From Bordetella genomosp. 4 (lineage in GTDB: Bacteria > Pseudomonadota > Gammaproteobacteria > Burkholderiales > Burkholderiaceae_B), in the NCBI RefSeq assembly GCF_002261185.1, contig NZ_NEVQ01000020.1, positions 62,001 to 126,000 on the forward strand: a stretch of 64,000 bases of DNA, given 5' to 3'. Shown here in pieces: positions 52,285 through 61,815 of this stretch. The notes under the pieces were generated by a model. The model did not search any database. It was not told the origin of the DNA and saw only the letters and a list, made by a program, of their open reading frames with translations. The number at the start of each line of letters is the position of its first letter. Position 1 is the stretch's first letter. The position numbers were made by a program, and so were the translations under genes.

Positions 52285-52956
52285 TCAATCCCCCGACTGC
52301 GTCAGCATGGAACGAGGCAGATTGATCAAAAAATCCGCCAATCCTTTGGAGCTCTGTGACAGACTGATGTGATGCGACATTTTCTCCTGAGCGAGCATCG
52401 CGTCGCCCGCCAGAATCGCTTGTAATAACTCCTCGTGCTGGTCGTACGACTCACGCAACCGACCCACCGCGGTGAAGGCATGCTTTAAATAGGCGCCAGT
52501 GCGCGCGCGCAACCGTAGCAGTTCTTGGCGCAAATACGGGTTGCGGCATCCTTTGTACAGCACCTCGTGAAAGTCGTGATTCGCCTGACGCCAGCCGTCT
52601 GCGTCTTCCGCTTCGATCACCGCTGCCGCCTCGGCATGGACTCGTGCCAACTCGGCACGCTCTTGCGGCGTCATCCGCTGACAAGCCATGCGGGCGGCCA
52701 CGGCCTCCATTTCCCCCAGCAGTTCCCACACGGCCAGCAGCTCTTGCACGTCCATTTTGGCGACAGTCATGCCGTTGCGCGGCAAGCTGTTCAGCATACC
52801 TTGGACTTTCAACTGCAATAGCGCCTCGCGCACCGGTGTGCGCGACACGTTGAACTGCGCTGCCAATTCATTTTCATCTATGGCGTCGCCAGGCAAAAGA
52901 ACGCCGTTCCGGATGTCGTCCTCGATAGCCAGGCGGATTTGTTCGCTGATTTTCAC
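52285..52956 (-). CDS. GntR-family regulator (FadR/FCD subfamily)
   Basis: A 223-residue GntR regulator: winged helix (ISEQIRLAIEDDIRNGVLLP, then ELAAQFNVSRTPVREALLQL), and a C-terminal all-helical FCD effector domain with metal-site histidines (NHDFHEVLYKG, HHISLSQSSKG). GTG at 52956 is the assumed start; a TTG six codons upstream is possible. Divergent from the amidase catabolic operon, which it likely represses; AT-rich operator-like repeats lie between. Confidence 0.88.
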   Translation of the reverse strand: MKISEQIRLAIEDDIRNGVLLPGDAIDENELAAQFNVSRTPVREALLQLKVQGMLNSLPRNGMTVAKMDVQELLAVWELLGEMEAVAARMACQRMTPQERAELARVHAEAAAVIEAEDADGWRQANHDFHEVLYKGCRNPYLRQELLRLRARTGAYLKHAFTAVGRLRESYDQHEELLQAILAGDAMLAQEKMSHHISLSQSSKGLADFLINLPRSMLTQSGD

Positions 52957-52991
52957 GTTTATGAATACATACAAACACTGATATAGAAAAA

Positions 52992-53019
52992 TTATAAAGT
53001 GATTTATAAATATATTTAT
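52992..53019. promoter_or_regulatory. AT-rich inverted repeats, candidate GntR operator
   Basis: TTATAAAGTGATTTATAA (52992-53009, arms of seven) overlaps the perfect palindrome ATAAATATATTTAT (53006-53019) in the divergent region between the GntR gene and the amidase operon. Confidence 0.55.
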
Positions 53020-53034
53020 GATATCGGAAAATAC

Positions 53035-53238
53035 ATGAACAGATCACCCAATCGCCCCCTCGCTGGTGTGAAGTCGGCTCAGACTCCGTACCTGGAGGAC
53101 GGCATAATTGCTGCGTTGCAGCATACCCTCTCTCTCCAGCACATCGTTGCCAGCGAGGCCGAGTGCGCGAATATCGCCAGATCTTTGCGGCGGATCTCTC
53201 CGCGCGACGGTGATGTACCGCCGAGGAAATCGGCGTGA
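53035..53238 (+). CDS. Small AtzG-like/amidase-associated protein
   Basis: A 67-residue protein reading PYLEDGIIAALQHTLSLQHI and ECANIARSLRRISPRD. It starts with ATG after GGAA, and its stop overlaps the GTG of the amidase gene (GTGA), so the two are coupled. Its place and size suggest the AtzG/GatC-like helper subunit known for AtzE-type amidases; the sequence similarity is too faint to be sure by eye. Confidence 0.6.
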   Translation: MNRSPNRPLAGVKSAQTPYLEDGIIAALQHTLSLQHIVASEAECANIARSLRRISPRDGDVPPRKSA

Positions 53239-54629
53239 CACAGACCGCTTTTCGAACCCCAGCAGGACTGCCCTCCAGCATTGGCGCCTTGCGGGCCTTG
53301 TTGCGCGACGGCGAACTGACCGTATCCGAAGCACTGGCCGTCCAGCAGCAAGCGTTGCGCGAAGATCGCTGGCATTGTGTCGCGCACATACCGGATTTGC
53401 CCAAAGTACGGCAGGATGCGTCATTGCCTCTCGCCGGCGTGGGCGTAGCGCATAAAGATATCTTTGTCCTGCCGGATCGGCTCCCCGGCTGCGGCGCGGA
53501 TGGTCCGCCATCAGGATGGTCGGCAAGGCGGCACGCAACCGTCGTGCAACGCCTGACGAATGCAGGAGCCCCTCCGTTGGCAATGTTGGGCATGGCGCCA
53601 TTCGCCAGCGGAGCAACCGCCGAGAACAGCGCGTATCCGCCTATGCGCAATCCGATCGATCCCGTTGCGGCCGTGGGCGGCTCGTCCAGCGGGTCAGGCG
53701 TCGCCGTGGCGGCCGGATTGTGTTACGCCTCTCTAGGTACCGATACGGCAGGCTCGGTACGCATGCCGGCCGCGACCTGCGGCATAGTAGGGCTGAAAAC
53801 CACCCATGGCCTGATTCCCACGCAAGGCGTGGCGCCACTGGCCTCTTCACTGGACACAGTAGGACTGCTGGCGCGCAGCGGTCCGGATCTGATGGTAACC
53901 CTGAGCTGTGCATTGACCGCCGTTCAAGCGCGCAAACTGCATGCCACCTATGACGCGGCACAACGCGACGGTTTGCGCATCGCGGTGAGCTGGACACATG
54001 CGAATCCGACCGGTGACCTTGCGCCCGGTGTCGCGCAAGCGCTGGACTCATTGGCCTGCGCACTAAACGTTCCAGCAGAGCGTTCGATAAAAGATTTGCG
54101 CGAATTGCAGCGTTTGGCAGAAATATCACTGTATGCCGAAGCAGCCAGCGTTCATGCACCAGCCCTGCGTGCCAACACACAGCTGCCCGGCCTGGTTCGC
54201 AACCTGGCGCTGACAGGCTCAACCATACCGGTCATTTGGTACCTGAATGCCCGGCGCGAGCAGCCAAGCCGATGCCGGGAATTCCTGGGCACTGCGTTGG
54301 CCGATGCCGACATCCTGCTCACCCCTGCCCTGCCGCGCGGCGTACCAGACAGCGGACTTGTCACGACGACATCTGCCGACTTTCAACCACGCGAGCTCGT
54401 GGCGATGTTCAGTTGGATGTCCTTTGTGAATTACCTGGGTTTACCCGCCATCGTTCTGCCCATTGCTTGCGATATAGGCGGACGGCCGATTTCGGTCCAG
54501 GCGATCGCCCGTCCGGGCAAGGAGGGGCTGCTGATCGCATGGGCACAGCAGGTAGAACAACGTTGGCCAGACGCCTTTTCATCTCTGTCCACTTCAAATA
54601 AAGAAAGAAACCAGACATGCCTCAAATAA
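53235..54629 (+). CDS. Amidase signature family enzyme (AtzE-like)
   Basis: A 464-residue amidase-signature enzyme with a complete Ser-cisSer-Lys triad: Lys in GVAHKDIF, the Gly/Ser loop GGSSSGSGVAV and the nucleophile in DTAGSVRMPAA. Family members hydrolyse carboxamides (AtzE: 1-carboxybiuret). GTG start overlapping the small upstream gene; 3' end overlaps the CoA-transferase gene by 13 bases. It leads a catabolic operon including CoA chemistry and an ABC importer, so it may release a carboxylate that is then CoA-activated. Confidence 0.9.
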   Translation: MTQTAFRTPAGLPSSIGALRALLRDGELTVSEALAVQQQALREDRWHCVAHIPDLPKVRQDASLPLAGVGVAHKDIFVLPDRLPGCGADGPPSGWSARRHATVVQRLTNAGAPPLAMLGMAPFASGATAENSAYPPMRNPIDPVAAVGGSSSGSGVAVAAGLCYASLGTDTAGSVRMPAATCGIVGLKTTHGLIPTQGVAPLASSLDTVGLLARSGPDLMVTLSCALTAVQARKLHATYDAAQRDGLRIAVSWTHANPTGDLAPGVAQALDSLACALNVPAERSIKDLRELQRLAEISLYAEAASVHAPALRANTQLPGLVRNLALTGSTIPVIWYLNARREQPSRCREFLGTALADADILLTPALPRGVPDSGLVTTTSADFQPRELVAMFSWMSFVNYLGLPAIVLPIACDIGGRPISVQAIARPGKEGLLIAWAQQVEQRWPDAFSSLSTSNKERNQTCLK

Positions 54630-55813
54630 CTGCATCAAAAGCCTTGCAGCGTTTCCGTGTGCTGGACTTATCGCGTGTGCGCGCAGGCCCGACTTGTGTA
54701 CGTATGCTGGCCGACTTCGGGGCCGATGTGATCCGAGTCGAACCGCCGGCGGGCATAGACCCCAATGAGGCCATGTTCGCAGCTGACCGGTGGAGCGGCG
54801 ACTTTCAAAATTTAAACCGCAACAAACGATCGTTGACCTTGAATCTCAAGACTGCCGAAGGTCGGGAGGTGCTCAAGCGTCTGGTCGCTGGTGCCGACGT
54901 ACTGGTGGAGAACTGGCGTCCCGATGTCAAAGCACGCCTGGGTGTGGATTATGAGTCATTGCGATCGATCAATCCTCGCATCATTCTGGCCAGCATCTCC
55001 GGATTCGGCCAAGATGGTCCGTATGCCAAGCGGCCAGGGTTCGATCAGATCATCCAAGGTATGGGCGGTCTGATGTCGGTTACGGGTCTTCCCGGACAAG
55101 GCCCAGTGCGCGCGGGTTTGGCCGTGGCTGACTCCAGCGCCGGTCTATACGCGGCGCTCGGCATATTGACGGCATTGCTCGAACGCGAACAGTCCGGGCA
55201 AGGGCAATGGCTGCATACCTCCTTGCTCCATGCACAGATTGCGATGATGGATTTCCAAGGAGCGCGGTATCTCAATGACGGGGACGTCCCTCGCCAGGAA
55301 GGCAACGACCATCCGACCAGCAGTCCGATGGGCCTGTTTCACGCGAAAGACGGTCAATTCAACTTGGGGGCATCGGGCGAAGGCAATTGGAAGCGTTTTT
55401 GCGAGGCAATCGGACACACCGAATGGATGGACGATCCCGAATTCGAAAATGAAAAGCTGCGCGTGAAGCATCGTCAACGCTTGAATCAAATGATCCAGGC
55501 CGTTTTCATGACGGCGACGGTGGCCGACTGGGTCCAACGGTTGAACGCCGCAGGCGTCCCTGCGGGCCCCGTGTATTCAGTGCCGCAAATGTTCGAGGAC
55601 GAACAGGTCCGGCATCTAGGGGTAGCCAAGACCGTAGCCGCCTGGCAGGGAGGGCAGCGCACCATGATTACGCAGCCGGTCACGCTCGCACGCACGCCGG
55701 CCGACATCGCCCGCACGGCGCCTGGGTGGGGTGAGCACACCGATGAAGTATTGCGCGAGATTGGCTACGACGAGCAGGACATTGAGGCACTGCGCGGCGC
55801 AGGCGCCGTCTGA
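54617..55813 (+). CDS. Family III CoA transferase (CaiB/BaiF)
   Basis: A 398-residue CaiB-type enzyme: FRVLDLSRVRAGPTCVRMLADFGADVIRVE near the start, LNRNKRSLTLNLKT, and the catalytic Asp in AGLAVADSSAGLYA. It moves CoA from a donor thioester to a carboxylate. It sits between the amidase and an enoyl-CoA hydratase, suggesting activation of the amidase product for side-chain degradation. Confidence 0.92.
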   Translation: MPQITASKALQRFRVLDLSRVRAGPTCVRMLADFGADVIRVEPPAGIDPNEAMFAADRWSGDFQNLNRNKRSLTLNLKTAEGREVLKRLVAGADVLVENWRPDVKARLGVDYESLRSINPRIILASISGFGQDGPYAKRPGFDQIIQGMGGLMSVTGLPGQGPVRAGLAVADSSAGLYAALGILTALLEREQSGQGQWLHTSLLHAQIAMMDFQGARYLNDGDVPRQEGNDHPTSSPMGLFHAKDGQFNLGASGEGNWKRFCEAIGHTEWMDDPEFENEKLRVKHRQRLNQMIQAVFMTATVADWVQRLNAAGVPAGPVYSVPQMFEDEQVRHLGVAKTVAAWQGGQRTMITQPVTLARTPADIARTAPGWGEHTDEVLREIGYDEQDIEALRGAGAV

Positions 55814-55829
55814 GCGGGAGGTGACCAAG

Positions 55830-56633
55830 ATGAGTTCAATGCATACCCAGGCCGGGCATTTGAAAGTCGACGAGGTACACGGCATTGTCACGATCCGTAT
55901 CTGCAACACGACGCGATTTAATGCAATGTCGCTCTCGATGTGGGAACAGATGGCTAGGATCGTCGCACAAGCGGAACGCTCAACAACTACCCGAGCGCTG
56001 GTGTTGACCGGCGAAGGTGACCGTGCATTTATGTCGGGGGCAGACATTTCCGAGTTCGGCACGTTACGCAATGATCCCGAGCAGATCGCGCGTTATGGTT
56101 TGGCGGTGAACAATGCCCAGAATGCGCTCAGTGAGACACGGCATCCGACTATTGCCGTGATTCGCGGCATCTGCATGGGCGGAGGCATGGGTCTGTCGTT
56201 GGCATGCGATCTGCGGTATTGCACGGATGATTCACGTTTTCGCATGCCGGCAGCCAAGTTGGGATTAGGTTATGCCCGCGCTGGTGTGCAACGGATGCGC
56301 GAAGTCCTGGGCAGTGCCCGCACCACAGAGCTCTTTATGACCGCCCGCACCTTTGACGGTATCGAAGCCGCCCGTATTGGAATGGTGCATGAAGTATTTG
56401 CTCGCACGGATTTCGATCAAATCGTAGCCGAGCGTATTGCCGCAGTGTCTGGCAATGCGCCGTTGACGATAAGAGCAGCCAAGCTGGCATTACGTCATCT
56501 GGCGGGAGGCGAGCACGCGCCGTCGAGCAGCGAGGTCGACGCCGCCACCGACGCCTGTTTTTTGAGTCAGGATTACCAAGAAGGGCAACAAGCCTTTCGC
56601 GACAAGCGCCCTCCAGAGTTCAAAGGGCGATAG
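55830..56633 (+). CDS. Enoyl-CoA hydratase/isomerase family protein
   Basis: A 267-residue crotonase. Oxyanion-hole segments RALVLTGEGDRAFMSGADIS and GICMGGGMGLSLACDLRYC are clear. The ATG at 55830 follows GGGAGGTG, which settles the start. It is 16 bases after the CoA-transferase gene. It probably hydrates the unsaturated acyl-CoA made from the CoA-transferase product. Confidence 0.92.
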   Translation: MSSMHTQAGHLKVDEVHGIVTIRICNTTRFNAMSLSMWEQMARIVAQAERSTTTRALVLTGEGDRAFMSGADISEFGTLRNDPEQIARYGLAVNNAQNALSETRHPTIAVIRGICMGGGMGLSLACDLRYCTDDSRFRMPAAKLGLGYARAGVQRMREVLGSARTTELFMTARTFDGIEAARIGMVHEVFARTDFDQIVAERIAAVSGNAPLTIRAAKLALRHLAGGEHAPSSSEVDAATDACFLSQDYQEGQQAFRDKRPPEFKGR

Positions 56634-56709
56634 CGTTCAATATCGAGTCATCATCCGAAGCTTCGTTGGTACACCTTGCGGTCCTTAATAAATGATCAGG
56701 GGAAGTGAA

Positions 56710-57687
56710 ATGAGAAAGTGCAATGCGTTGATGTTGGCCGCCGCTCTCGGCATGTACTGCGGTCTGGCCCAGGCGGTAGGCCCACAGCCTGCCCCAGCAA
56801 AGGAAAAACAAGTACTGACCGTGGGCTTCGTAAAAGTGGGACATCTCTCGCCCATTATTGACGTTCCTGAGGCCGTAAAAGCGTGCAACGTCGAAATCAA
56901 ACCCATTGAGTTCGTGCGCTATGCCGATGCGCGTACCGCATTGTTGTCGGGATCTGTCGATATCTCGGGCATAGGCCCTGCCGATCTCGCCATTGCGCTA
57001 GCGCAGGGCAGCGACAAACTGGTCGGTCTGACAGGCGTCGCGGCGTCGCCCAAATATCTCGTCACGCGTAAAGGGGTCAAGATCGAGGACTGGAAGGATA
57101 TCGCGGGCAAGCGTATCGGCATAGCACCGGGTTCCGCGGTGTGGTTCCAGTGGGCAGCCACACTGGCTGAAAAAGGCGTTCCATACAATAGTTTCACGGC
57201 GGTAAATATACAGGGCGGCGGTACGGCATTCGTACAAGCGCTCAAGCGTGGGGACATCGATGCCGTGGCGCTATGGGAACCCTTCGAATCCCAGCTGGTG
57301 GCCGACGGCACCGCGACATTCTCCAAAAATCTCGAATACAGCCAATCGAAAGCCGTGGGCGCGGAACTCGGCCTGCTCGCCGCGACTCGCGATGCAGTGA
57401 CCAACAAACGGGAAGCCGTAAAGTGCTTTCTGTGGGCCTACAAGTCAGCGGAAGAAAAACTGGCCAAGGACCCAGAGCTCTTTGCACAGACCTACTCGAA
57501 ATACACCGGCCTGCCCGTCGAGGTCACTCGTGAATCCGTCAAGCTCATCAACCTGGGCGGCGTGCTGGATCTCGAACAATTGCAACGCCAGGCCAAGACC
57601 TTCAATGAACTAGGCGTCATCCCGAAAGATGTCAGCGGCGAGATAAGCAAAGTCTGGGATCCCAGCCTCCTGAAAGAAGTCATGTAA
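56710..57687 (+). CDS. NitT/TauT-type ABC binding protein
   Basis: A 325-residue receptor: signal peptide (MRKCNALMLAAALGMYCGLA), then VGFVKVGHLSPIIDVPEAV, FVRYADARTALLSGSVDIS and KDIAGKRIGIAPGSAV. ATG after AGGGGAAG. It is upstream of the matching permease and ATPase and is part of the amidase operon, so its ligand is probably the amide substrate. Confidence 0.9.
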   Translation: MRKCNALMLAAALGMYCGLAQAVGPQPAPAKEKQVLTVGFVKVGHLSPIIDVPEAVKACNVEIKPIEFVRYADARTALLSGSVDISGIGPADLAIALAQGSDKLVGLTGVAASPKYLVTRKGVKIEDWKDIAGKRIGIAPGSAVWFQWAATLAEKGVPYNSFTAVNIQGGGTAFVQALKRGDIDAVALWEPFESQLVADGTATFSKNLEYSQSKAVGAELGLLAATRDAVTNKREAVKCFLWAYKSAEEKLAKDPELFAQTYSKYTGLPVEVTRESVKLINLGGVLDLEQLQRQAKTFNELGVIPKDVSGEISKVWDPSLLKEVM

Positions 57688-57742
57688 TTACTGCGCCCTG
57701 CTCGTTGCCAAAAGGGAGCGAGCATGGGCAGAGGAGTCGCGT

Positions 57743-58597
57743 GTGAGCGAATCAAGTGTAAAAATTCCCGTCCCGGCCGTGACCGGGCGGGCCGATCGGC
57801 GCCATAACGCCGCGGTGAAGCGAACCGCCCTGGCGCTATTGGTGCCCGTACTTGTCTTGATCGGATGGCAGGTGATTGGCCAATCCGACCAGTTCGCCGG
57901 TGCGGTGCCCACACCCGCGCGTGTCGCCTCGGCTTGGTATGACTGGATCTTCGCCGAAGCGGGAATGGGACTGAATCCCTATCTGGGAACCTGGCTCAGC
58001 AACGTTCAGTACTCCACCATGCGCGTGATCCAGGGCTTTGCCTTGGCGATGCTGCTGGGTATACCGCTAGGGTTGGCGATCGGCTGGAGCCGTATCGCAT
58101 CCCTGACACTGGACCCGATGGTACAAGGCCTGCGGCCCATCCCGATCACGGCATGGCTGCCGTTTTCGATTGCCGTATTCGGTATTCGCGATATGGGCTC
58201 AATCTTTCTCATTTTCCTCGGGGGTTTTTACGCCATCGTCGTAAACACCACGCAAGGCGCGCGCGACATTGATCGAAATCTGGTTCGTGCGGCCTCGATG
58301 ATGGGAGCCTCATCGAGCCAGTTGCTGCGCCGAGTCGTGCTGCCCGCGGCCATGCCCTCGATCTTCACGGGCCTGCGTATCGGGTTGGGCATTTCGTGGA
58401 CCGCGGTCATCGTCTCGGAGATGGTGGCCGTGAAATCGGGGCTGGGCTACGTATTGTGGGACGCGTATTACGTCGGCCGCATGGACATCGTGCTGGCGGA
58501 TATGGCGTCCATTGGATTGATGGGCTTCATCAGCGACCGATTGATCGTCGCGGTGGAACGCAAGGTCCTGGTATGGCGCATGCTGCAAAATCATTGA
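57743..58597 (+). CDS. ABC transporter permease (SsuC/TauC type)
   Basis: A 284-residue permease with six membrane segments and the EAA loop (AASMMGASSSQLLRRVVLPAAMP). GTG start, with GAGGAG eight bases before. It lies between its binding protein (55 bases) and ATPase (7 bases). It imports the ligand of that binding protein. Confidence 0.92.
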   Translation: MSESSVKIPVPAVTGRADRRHNAAVKRTALALLVPVLVLIGWQVIGQSDQFAGAVPTPARVASAWYDWIFAEAGMGLNPYLGTWLSNVQYSTMRVIQGFALAMLLGIPLGLAIGWSRIASLTLDPMVQGLRPIPITAWLPFSIAVFGIRDMGSIFLIFLGGFYAIVVNTTQGARDIDRNLVRAASMMGASSSQLLRRVVLPAAMPSIFTGLRIGLGISWTAVIVSEMVAVKSGLGYVLWDAYYVGRMDIVLADMASIGLMGFISDRLIVAVERKVLVWRMLQNH

Positions 58598-58604
58598 GAA
58601 ACCC

Positions 58605-59354
58605 ATGTCTGATATTTTTGTAAATGACCTCAGCAAGACCTACGGCGGCGCCTCCCCAGTCCAGGCGCTGGACAACATTGATTTGACGGTCGAGGCAGGT
58701 GAGTTTGTCGCGCTGCTGGGCCCATCCGGCTGTGGAAAATCCACGCTATTGAACCTCATCGCCGGTTTCGAAACACCGTCGTCCGGCACTTTGAAAGTCG
58801 GCGGCGAACCCGTCGCATCCCCAGGGCCTGCCCGCGGCGTAGTCTTTCAGGAAGCGGCGCTATTCCCTTGGTTGAATGTCTGGGAAAACGTCGTATTCGG
58901 TCCAAAGATTGCAGGAAAGCCCAAGAAGGAATATGTCGAACGGGCCGAAGACATGTTGAACATCACGGGGCTGTCCGCATTTAAAAAACACCTGCCAGTG
59001 CAATTGTCCGGAGGCATGCGCCAACGCGTAGGCATCGCCCGTGTGCTGACGCTGGGATCGAAGGTGCTATTGATGGACGAACCATTCGGCGCCCTCGATG
59101 CGCAGACTCGCTTGACCATGCAGGAACTGCTGCTGTCGGTTTGGCAAAAGCTGCGAACAACCGTGGTCTTTGTGACCCACGACATCGATGAAGCCATCCT
59201 GCTGGCCGATACGATTTATGTCATGTCCGCCCGTCCAGGGCGCATCGCCACTCGAATCACCGTTCCGATCGAACGTCCGCGCAGCCTCGATCTCATCACC
59301 AGCGAGGTATTCAACGGCCTAAAGCGCGACATCATGCAACAGATGCGTCACTGA
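58605..59354 (+). CDS. ABC transporter ATPase (SsuB/TauB type)
   Basis: A 249-residue ATPase: Walker A GPSGCGKST, Q-loop VFQEAALFPWLNV, signature LSGGMRQRVGIARV, Walker B VLLMDEPFGALDA, switch FVTHDIDEAI. Energises the preceding permease. Fifteen bases before the deacetylase gene. Confidence 0.93.
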   Translation: MSDIFVNDLSKTYGGASPVQALDNIDLTVEAGEFVALLGPSGCGKSTLLNLIAGFETPSSGTLKVGGEPVASPGPARGVVFQEAALFPWLNVWENVVFGPKIAGKPKKEYVERAEDMLNITGLSAFKKHLPVQLSGGMRQRVGIARVLTLGSKVLLMDEPFGALDAQTRLTMQELLLSVWQKLRTTVVFVTHDIDEAILLADTIYVMSARPGRIATRITVPIERPRSLDLITSEVFNGLKRDIMQQMRH

Positions 59355-59368
59355 CCTGGACCACCATC

Positions 59369-60235
59369 ATGGCAAATCCTAGAGTTCCCTATGCGTTTTC
59401 AAATGATCGCCCCCCGTTGACACCTCCGGCGGCAGGCAAGATTCTCGTGCACCTGGTGGTCAATGTCGAAAACTGGAGCCTCGATCAGCCCATGCCGCGA
59501 ACCATCATCACTCCGCCGCATGGGAAGGAAACAGTACCGGACGTGCCGAACTTCAGCTGGGCAGACTATGGCATGCGAGCTGGCTTGCCGCGCATACTGG
59601 AGGCCATCACGTCCCGCGGCCTGCCTGCGTCAACGAGTTGCAACGCCAGTGTGATCGACGCCTATCCACGCGCCGCACAAGCCATGCTGCACGCCGGCTG
59701 GGAATTCATCGGTCACGGCATGCACCAGAAATCGATCAACCATGGCGGCTCCGAACTCGAAACAATCCAGTCATGCCTGGAGAAAATCAAATCGTTCACC
59801 GGCCAACGCACGCGCGGTTGGCTCAGCCCGGGATTGCGCGAAACATACGATACTGCCGACATTCTGGCCGCCAATGGAGTCGATTATGTTTGCGACTGGG
59901 TCATCGACGACCTGCCCCATTGGATGAAGGTCAAAGAAGGCCGTCTCATTCAGATGCCCTACAACCTCGAACTGAACGACTCGGTCATTTACGCGGTTGA
60001 AAAACATTCATCGCCCGAGTTCCTGCTGCGCCTGCAGCGCGCGCTCGCGCTTTTCGAGCGCGAGATCGAAAGGCAGCCCAGAGTGTTGGCGCTCGGCCTT
60101 CACCCCCATTTGATGGGAGTACCGCACCGCTTTGGCTATTTCGAAGAAATGCTGGATCTATTAATGCAGCATCCGCAGGTGGTCTTCATGACTGGCAGCG
60201 CCATAGCTGATTGGTTCATTGGCCAAGAGAGGTAA
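59369..60235 (+). CDS. Polysaccharide-deacetylase family protein (PuuE allantoinase-like)
   Basis: A 288-residue NodB-type hydrolase. SWADYGMRAGLPRILEAITS, the CNASVIDAYP segment, WEFIGHGMHQKSIN and GLHPHLMGVPHR are typical of the PuuE/allantoinase subgroup, which opens cyclic amides. It follows the ABC genes closely and is followed by a leader ORF and MmgE/PrpD. In this operon with an amidase it may act on a ring or acyl amide of the imported compound. Confidence 0.88.
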   Translation: MANPRVPYAFSNDRPPLTPPAAGKILVHLVVNVENWSLDQPMPRTIITPPHGKETVPDVPNFSWADYGMRAGLPRILEAITSRGLPASTSCNASVIDAYPRAAQAMLHAGWEFIGHGMHQKSINHGGSELETIQSCLEKIKSFTGQRTRGWLSPGLRETYDTADILAANGVDYVCDWVIDDLPHWMKVKEGRLIQMPYNLELNDSVIYAVEKHSSPEFLLRLQRALALFEREIERQPRVLALGLHPHLMGVPHRFGYFEEMLDLLMQHPQVVFMTGSAIADWFIGQER

Positions 60236-60238
60236 AAC

Positions 60239-60313
60239 ATGCCTGTGACTCATAACCGCGATATACACCTCGCGATCTACGCTCGTACAGACGCAGCGCG
60301 GCAAACAACATGA
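60239..60313 (+). CDS. 24-residue leader peptide coupled to MmgE/PrpD gene
   Basis: ATG at 60239 after GAGAGG, stop overlapping the MmgE/PrpD start (ATGA). The product would be MPVTHNRDIHLAIYARTDAA plus four residues. It may couple translation or be a short regulatory peptide; it could also be accidental. Confidence 0.45.
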   Translation: MPVTHNRDIHLAIYARTDAARQTT

Positions 60314-61662
60314 CGCTCGCCGACCGGCTGGCCCAACACTGCGCTCGCCCGATTTGCGCAGGCGATCGCGAACGTGCCAGTTTGCACCTGGTGGCGTGGA
60401 CCGGCGCCGCCGCATTGGCGGCGTCAGCGCCGTCTGCCCTGCCGTTCTGGCAGGGCTTGAAGGCCTTGTCATCGGCTGACGACCCGTGGCATACGCTATT
60501 GTTCGAGGCCAGCCTGGGCAGTCTTTTCGAAATGGATGACACGCATCGTCAGGCGCTGGTGCATCCAGCCCCCGTCATTGCCCCTACCGCGCTGGCCGTT
60601 GCCCGCCAGAACAGGGCCAGTGGACAGGCGACTCTCGACGCAATGGTGCGTGGTTACGAAGCGATGATTCGCTTGGGCATGAGTGTCGGGCCCACACACT
60701 ACCGTTACTGGCACAACACGTCCACATGCGGAGCGGTGGGCGCCGCCGTTACCGCGGCGTACCTGCTATGCCTGAGTGCCGAGCAAACGGCACACGCTAT
60801 CCGTCTTGCGCTGGTACAGACATCCGGACTATGGCAAACGCGGCTCGACCCATGCGATGCAAAACCCTGGCACCTGTCACGTACTGCACAAACGGGAGTA
60901 CAAGCCGCCTATTTGGCCCAGGCAGGCTTGCGCGGCCCCGCTCTTGCCTTTGAGGGAGAAAAGGGATTCTTCGCTGCGGCCTGTCCCGACGCGCGGCCGG
61001 AGATGTTGACCGCAGCGCTGGGCGGCGACTGGCAGATCCACGCAACCAGCTTCAAGCCCTGGTCAGCCTGCCGCCATGCTCATCCGGCCATCCATGCCGC
61101 ACTCGGCCTGCGCGATGCATGGTCCTCCCAGGCCGACCCGCTGCCTTGGACGCAAGTGCGGCACATAGAGATCCGTACCTACAACGATGCGATTGCGTTT
61201 TGTGATCGCCCCGATCCGATCGATGCCGCTCAGGCACGGTTCAGTTTGCAGCACGGCGTGGCCGTCGCGCTCTGTGAAGGTGCCCCCTCACCGGCATCGT
61301 TCGATGCACCCGCCATCGCGAACCCGCAGATTTCCACGTTGCGCAAGACGACCTGCCTGGCCGCCGATGCCGAATTCTGCCAACGCTACCCGCTCCATTT
61401 CGGTGCCCGGGTGACGGTGTACTGGCACAACGGACAATGCTTGAGTCATGCAGTGCACGACACGCTAGGCGATCCGGAATGCCCTTTAAGCGAGACTGCG
61501 TTGTTTGCCATTGCGGATAGCGCATTGGCAAGCGCGGGATGGCAGGAATCCGAGCGCCATGCGCGGCTGGCGCAGACCTGCGCGCTGACGCAGGACACAA
61601 CAGGAGCGGGAGTGGCCAGGCTATCCCCCTTACGGCCCAGGGGTATACCGCCGAGCTCATAG
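60310..61662 (+). CDS. MmgE/PrpD-family protein
   Basis: A 450-residue member of the MmgE/PrpD family, which includes methylcitrate dehydratase and aconitate decarboxylase. WHNTSTCGAVGAAVTAAYLL and SFKPWSACRHAHPAIHAAL are family landmarks. No prpB/prpC genes are near, so a role in methylcitrate cycling is unlikely; it is probably a dehydratase or isomerase of the operon's pathway. Its start overlaps the leader ORF stop. Confidence 0.88.
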   Translation: MTLADRLAQHCARPICAGDRERASLHLVAWTGAAALAASAPSALPFWQGLKALSSADDPWHTLLFEASLGSLFEMDDTHRQALVHPAPVIAPTALAVARQNRASGQATLDAMVRGYEAMIRLGMSVGPTHYRYWHNTSTCGAVGAAVTAAYLLCLSAEQTAHAIRLALVQTSGLWQTRLDPCDAKPWHLSRTAQTGVQAAYLAQAGLRGPALAFEGEKGFFAAACPDARPEMLTAALGGDWQIHATSFKPWSACRHAHPAIHAALGLRDAWSSQADPLPWTQVRHIEIRTYNDAIAFCDRPDPIDAAQARFSLQHGVAVALCEGAPSPASFDAPAIANPQISTLRKTTCLAADAEFCQRYPLHFGARVTVYWHNGQCLSHAVHDTLGDPECPLSETALFAIADSALASAGWQESERHARLAQTCALTQDTTGAGVARLSPLRPRGIPPSS

Positions 61663-61815
61663 CCAGCGTGAGGCTGATTATGCTGGGAATTGCGGGGACC
61701 CGAATAAAATACTTGCCTGAGTGGCGCATTCCAGGTAAATGGACGGGAATGCTTCGCGGCAAGACTGCGGCACGATTCTTGCTGCCAGGCCGGGCTATTC
61801 AGGGTGAGGGGGAAA

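Noticed and set aside
60310-61662. Methylcitrate dehydratase PrpD
   Set aside because: No prpB, prpC or prpR nearby; the operon context is a different catabolic pathway, so only the family name is given.
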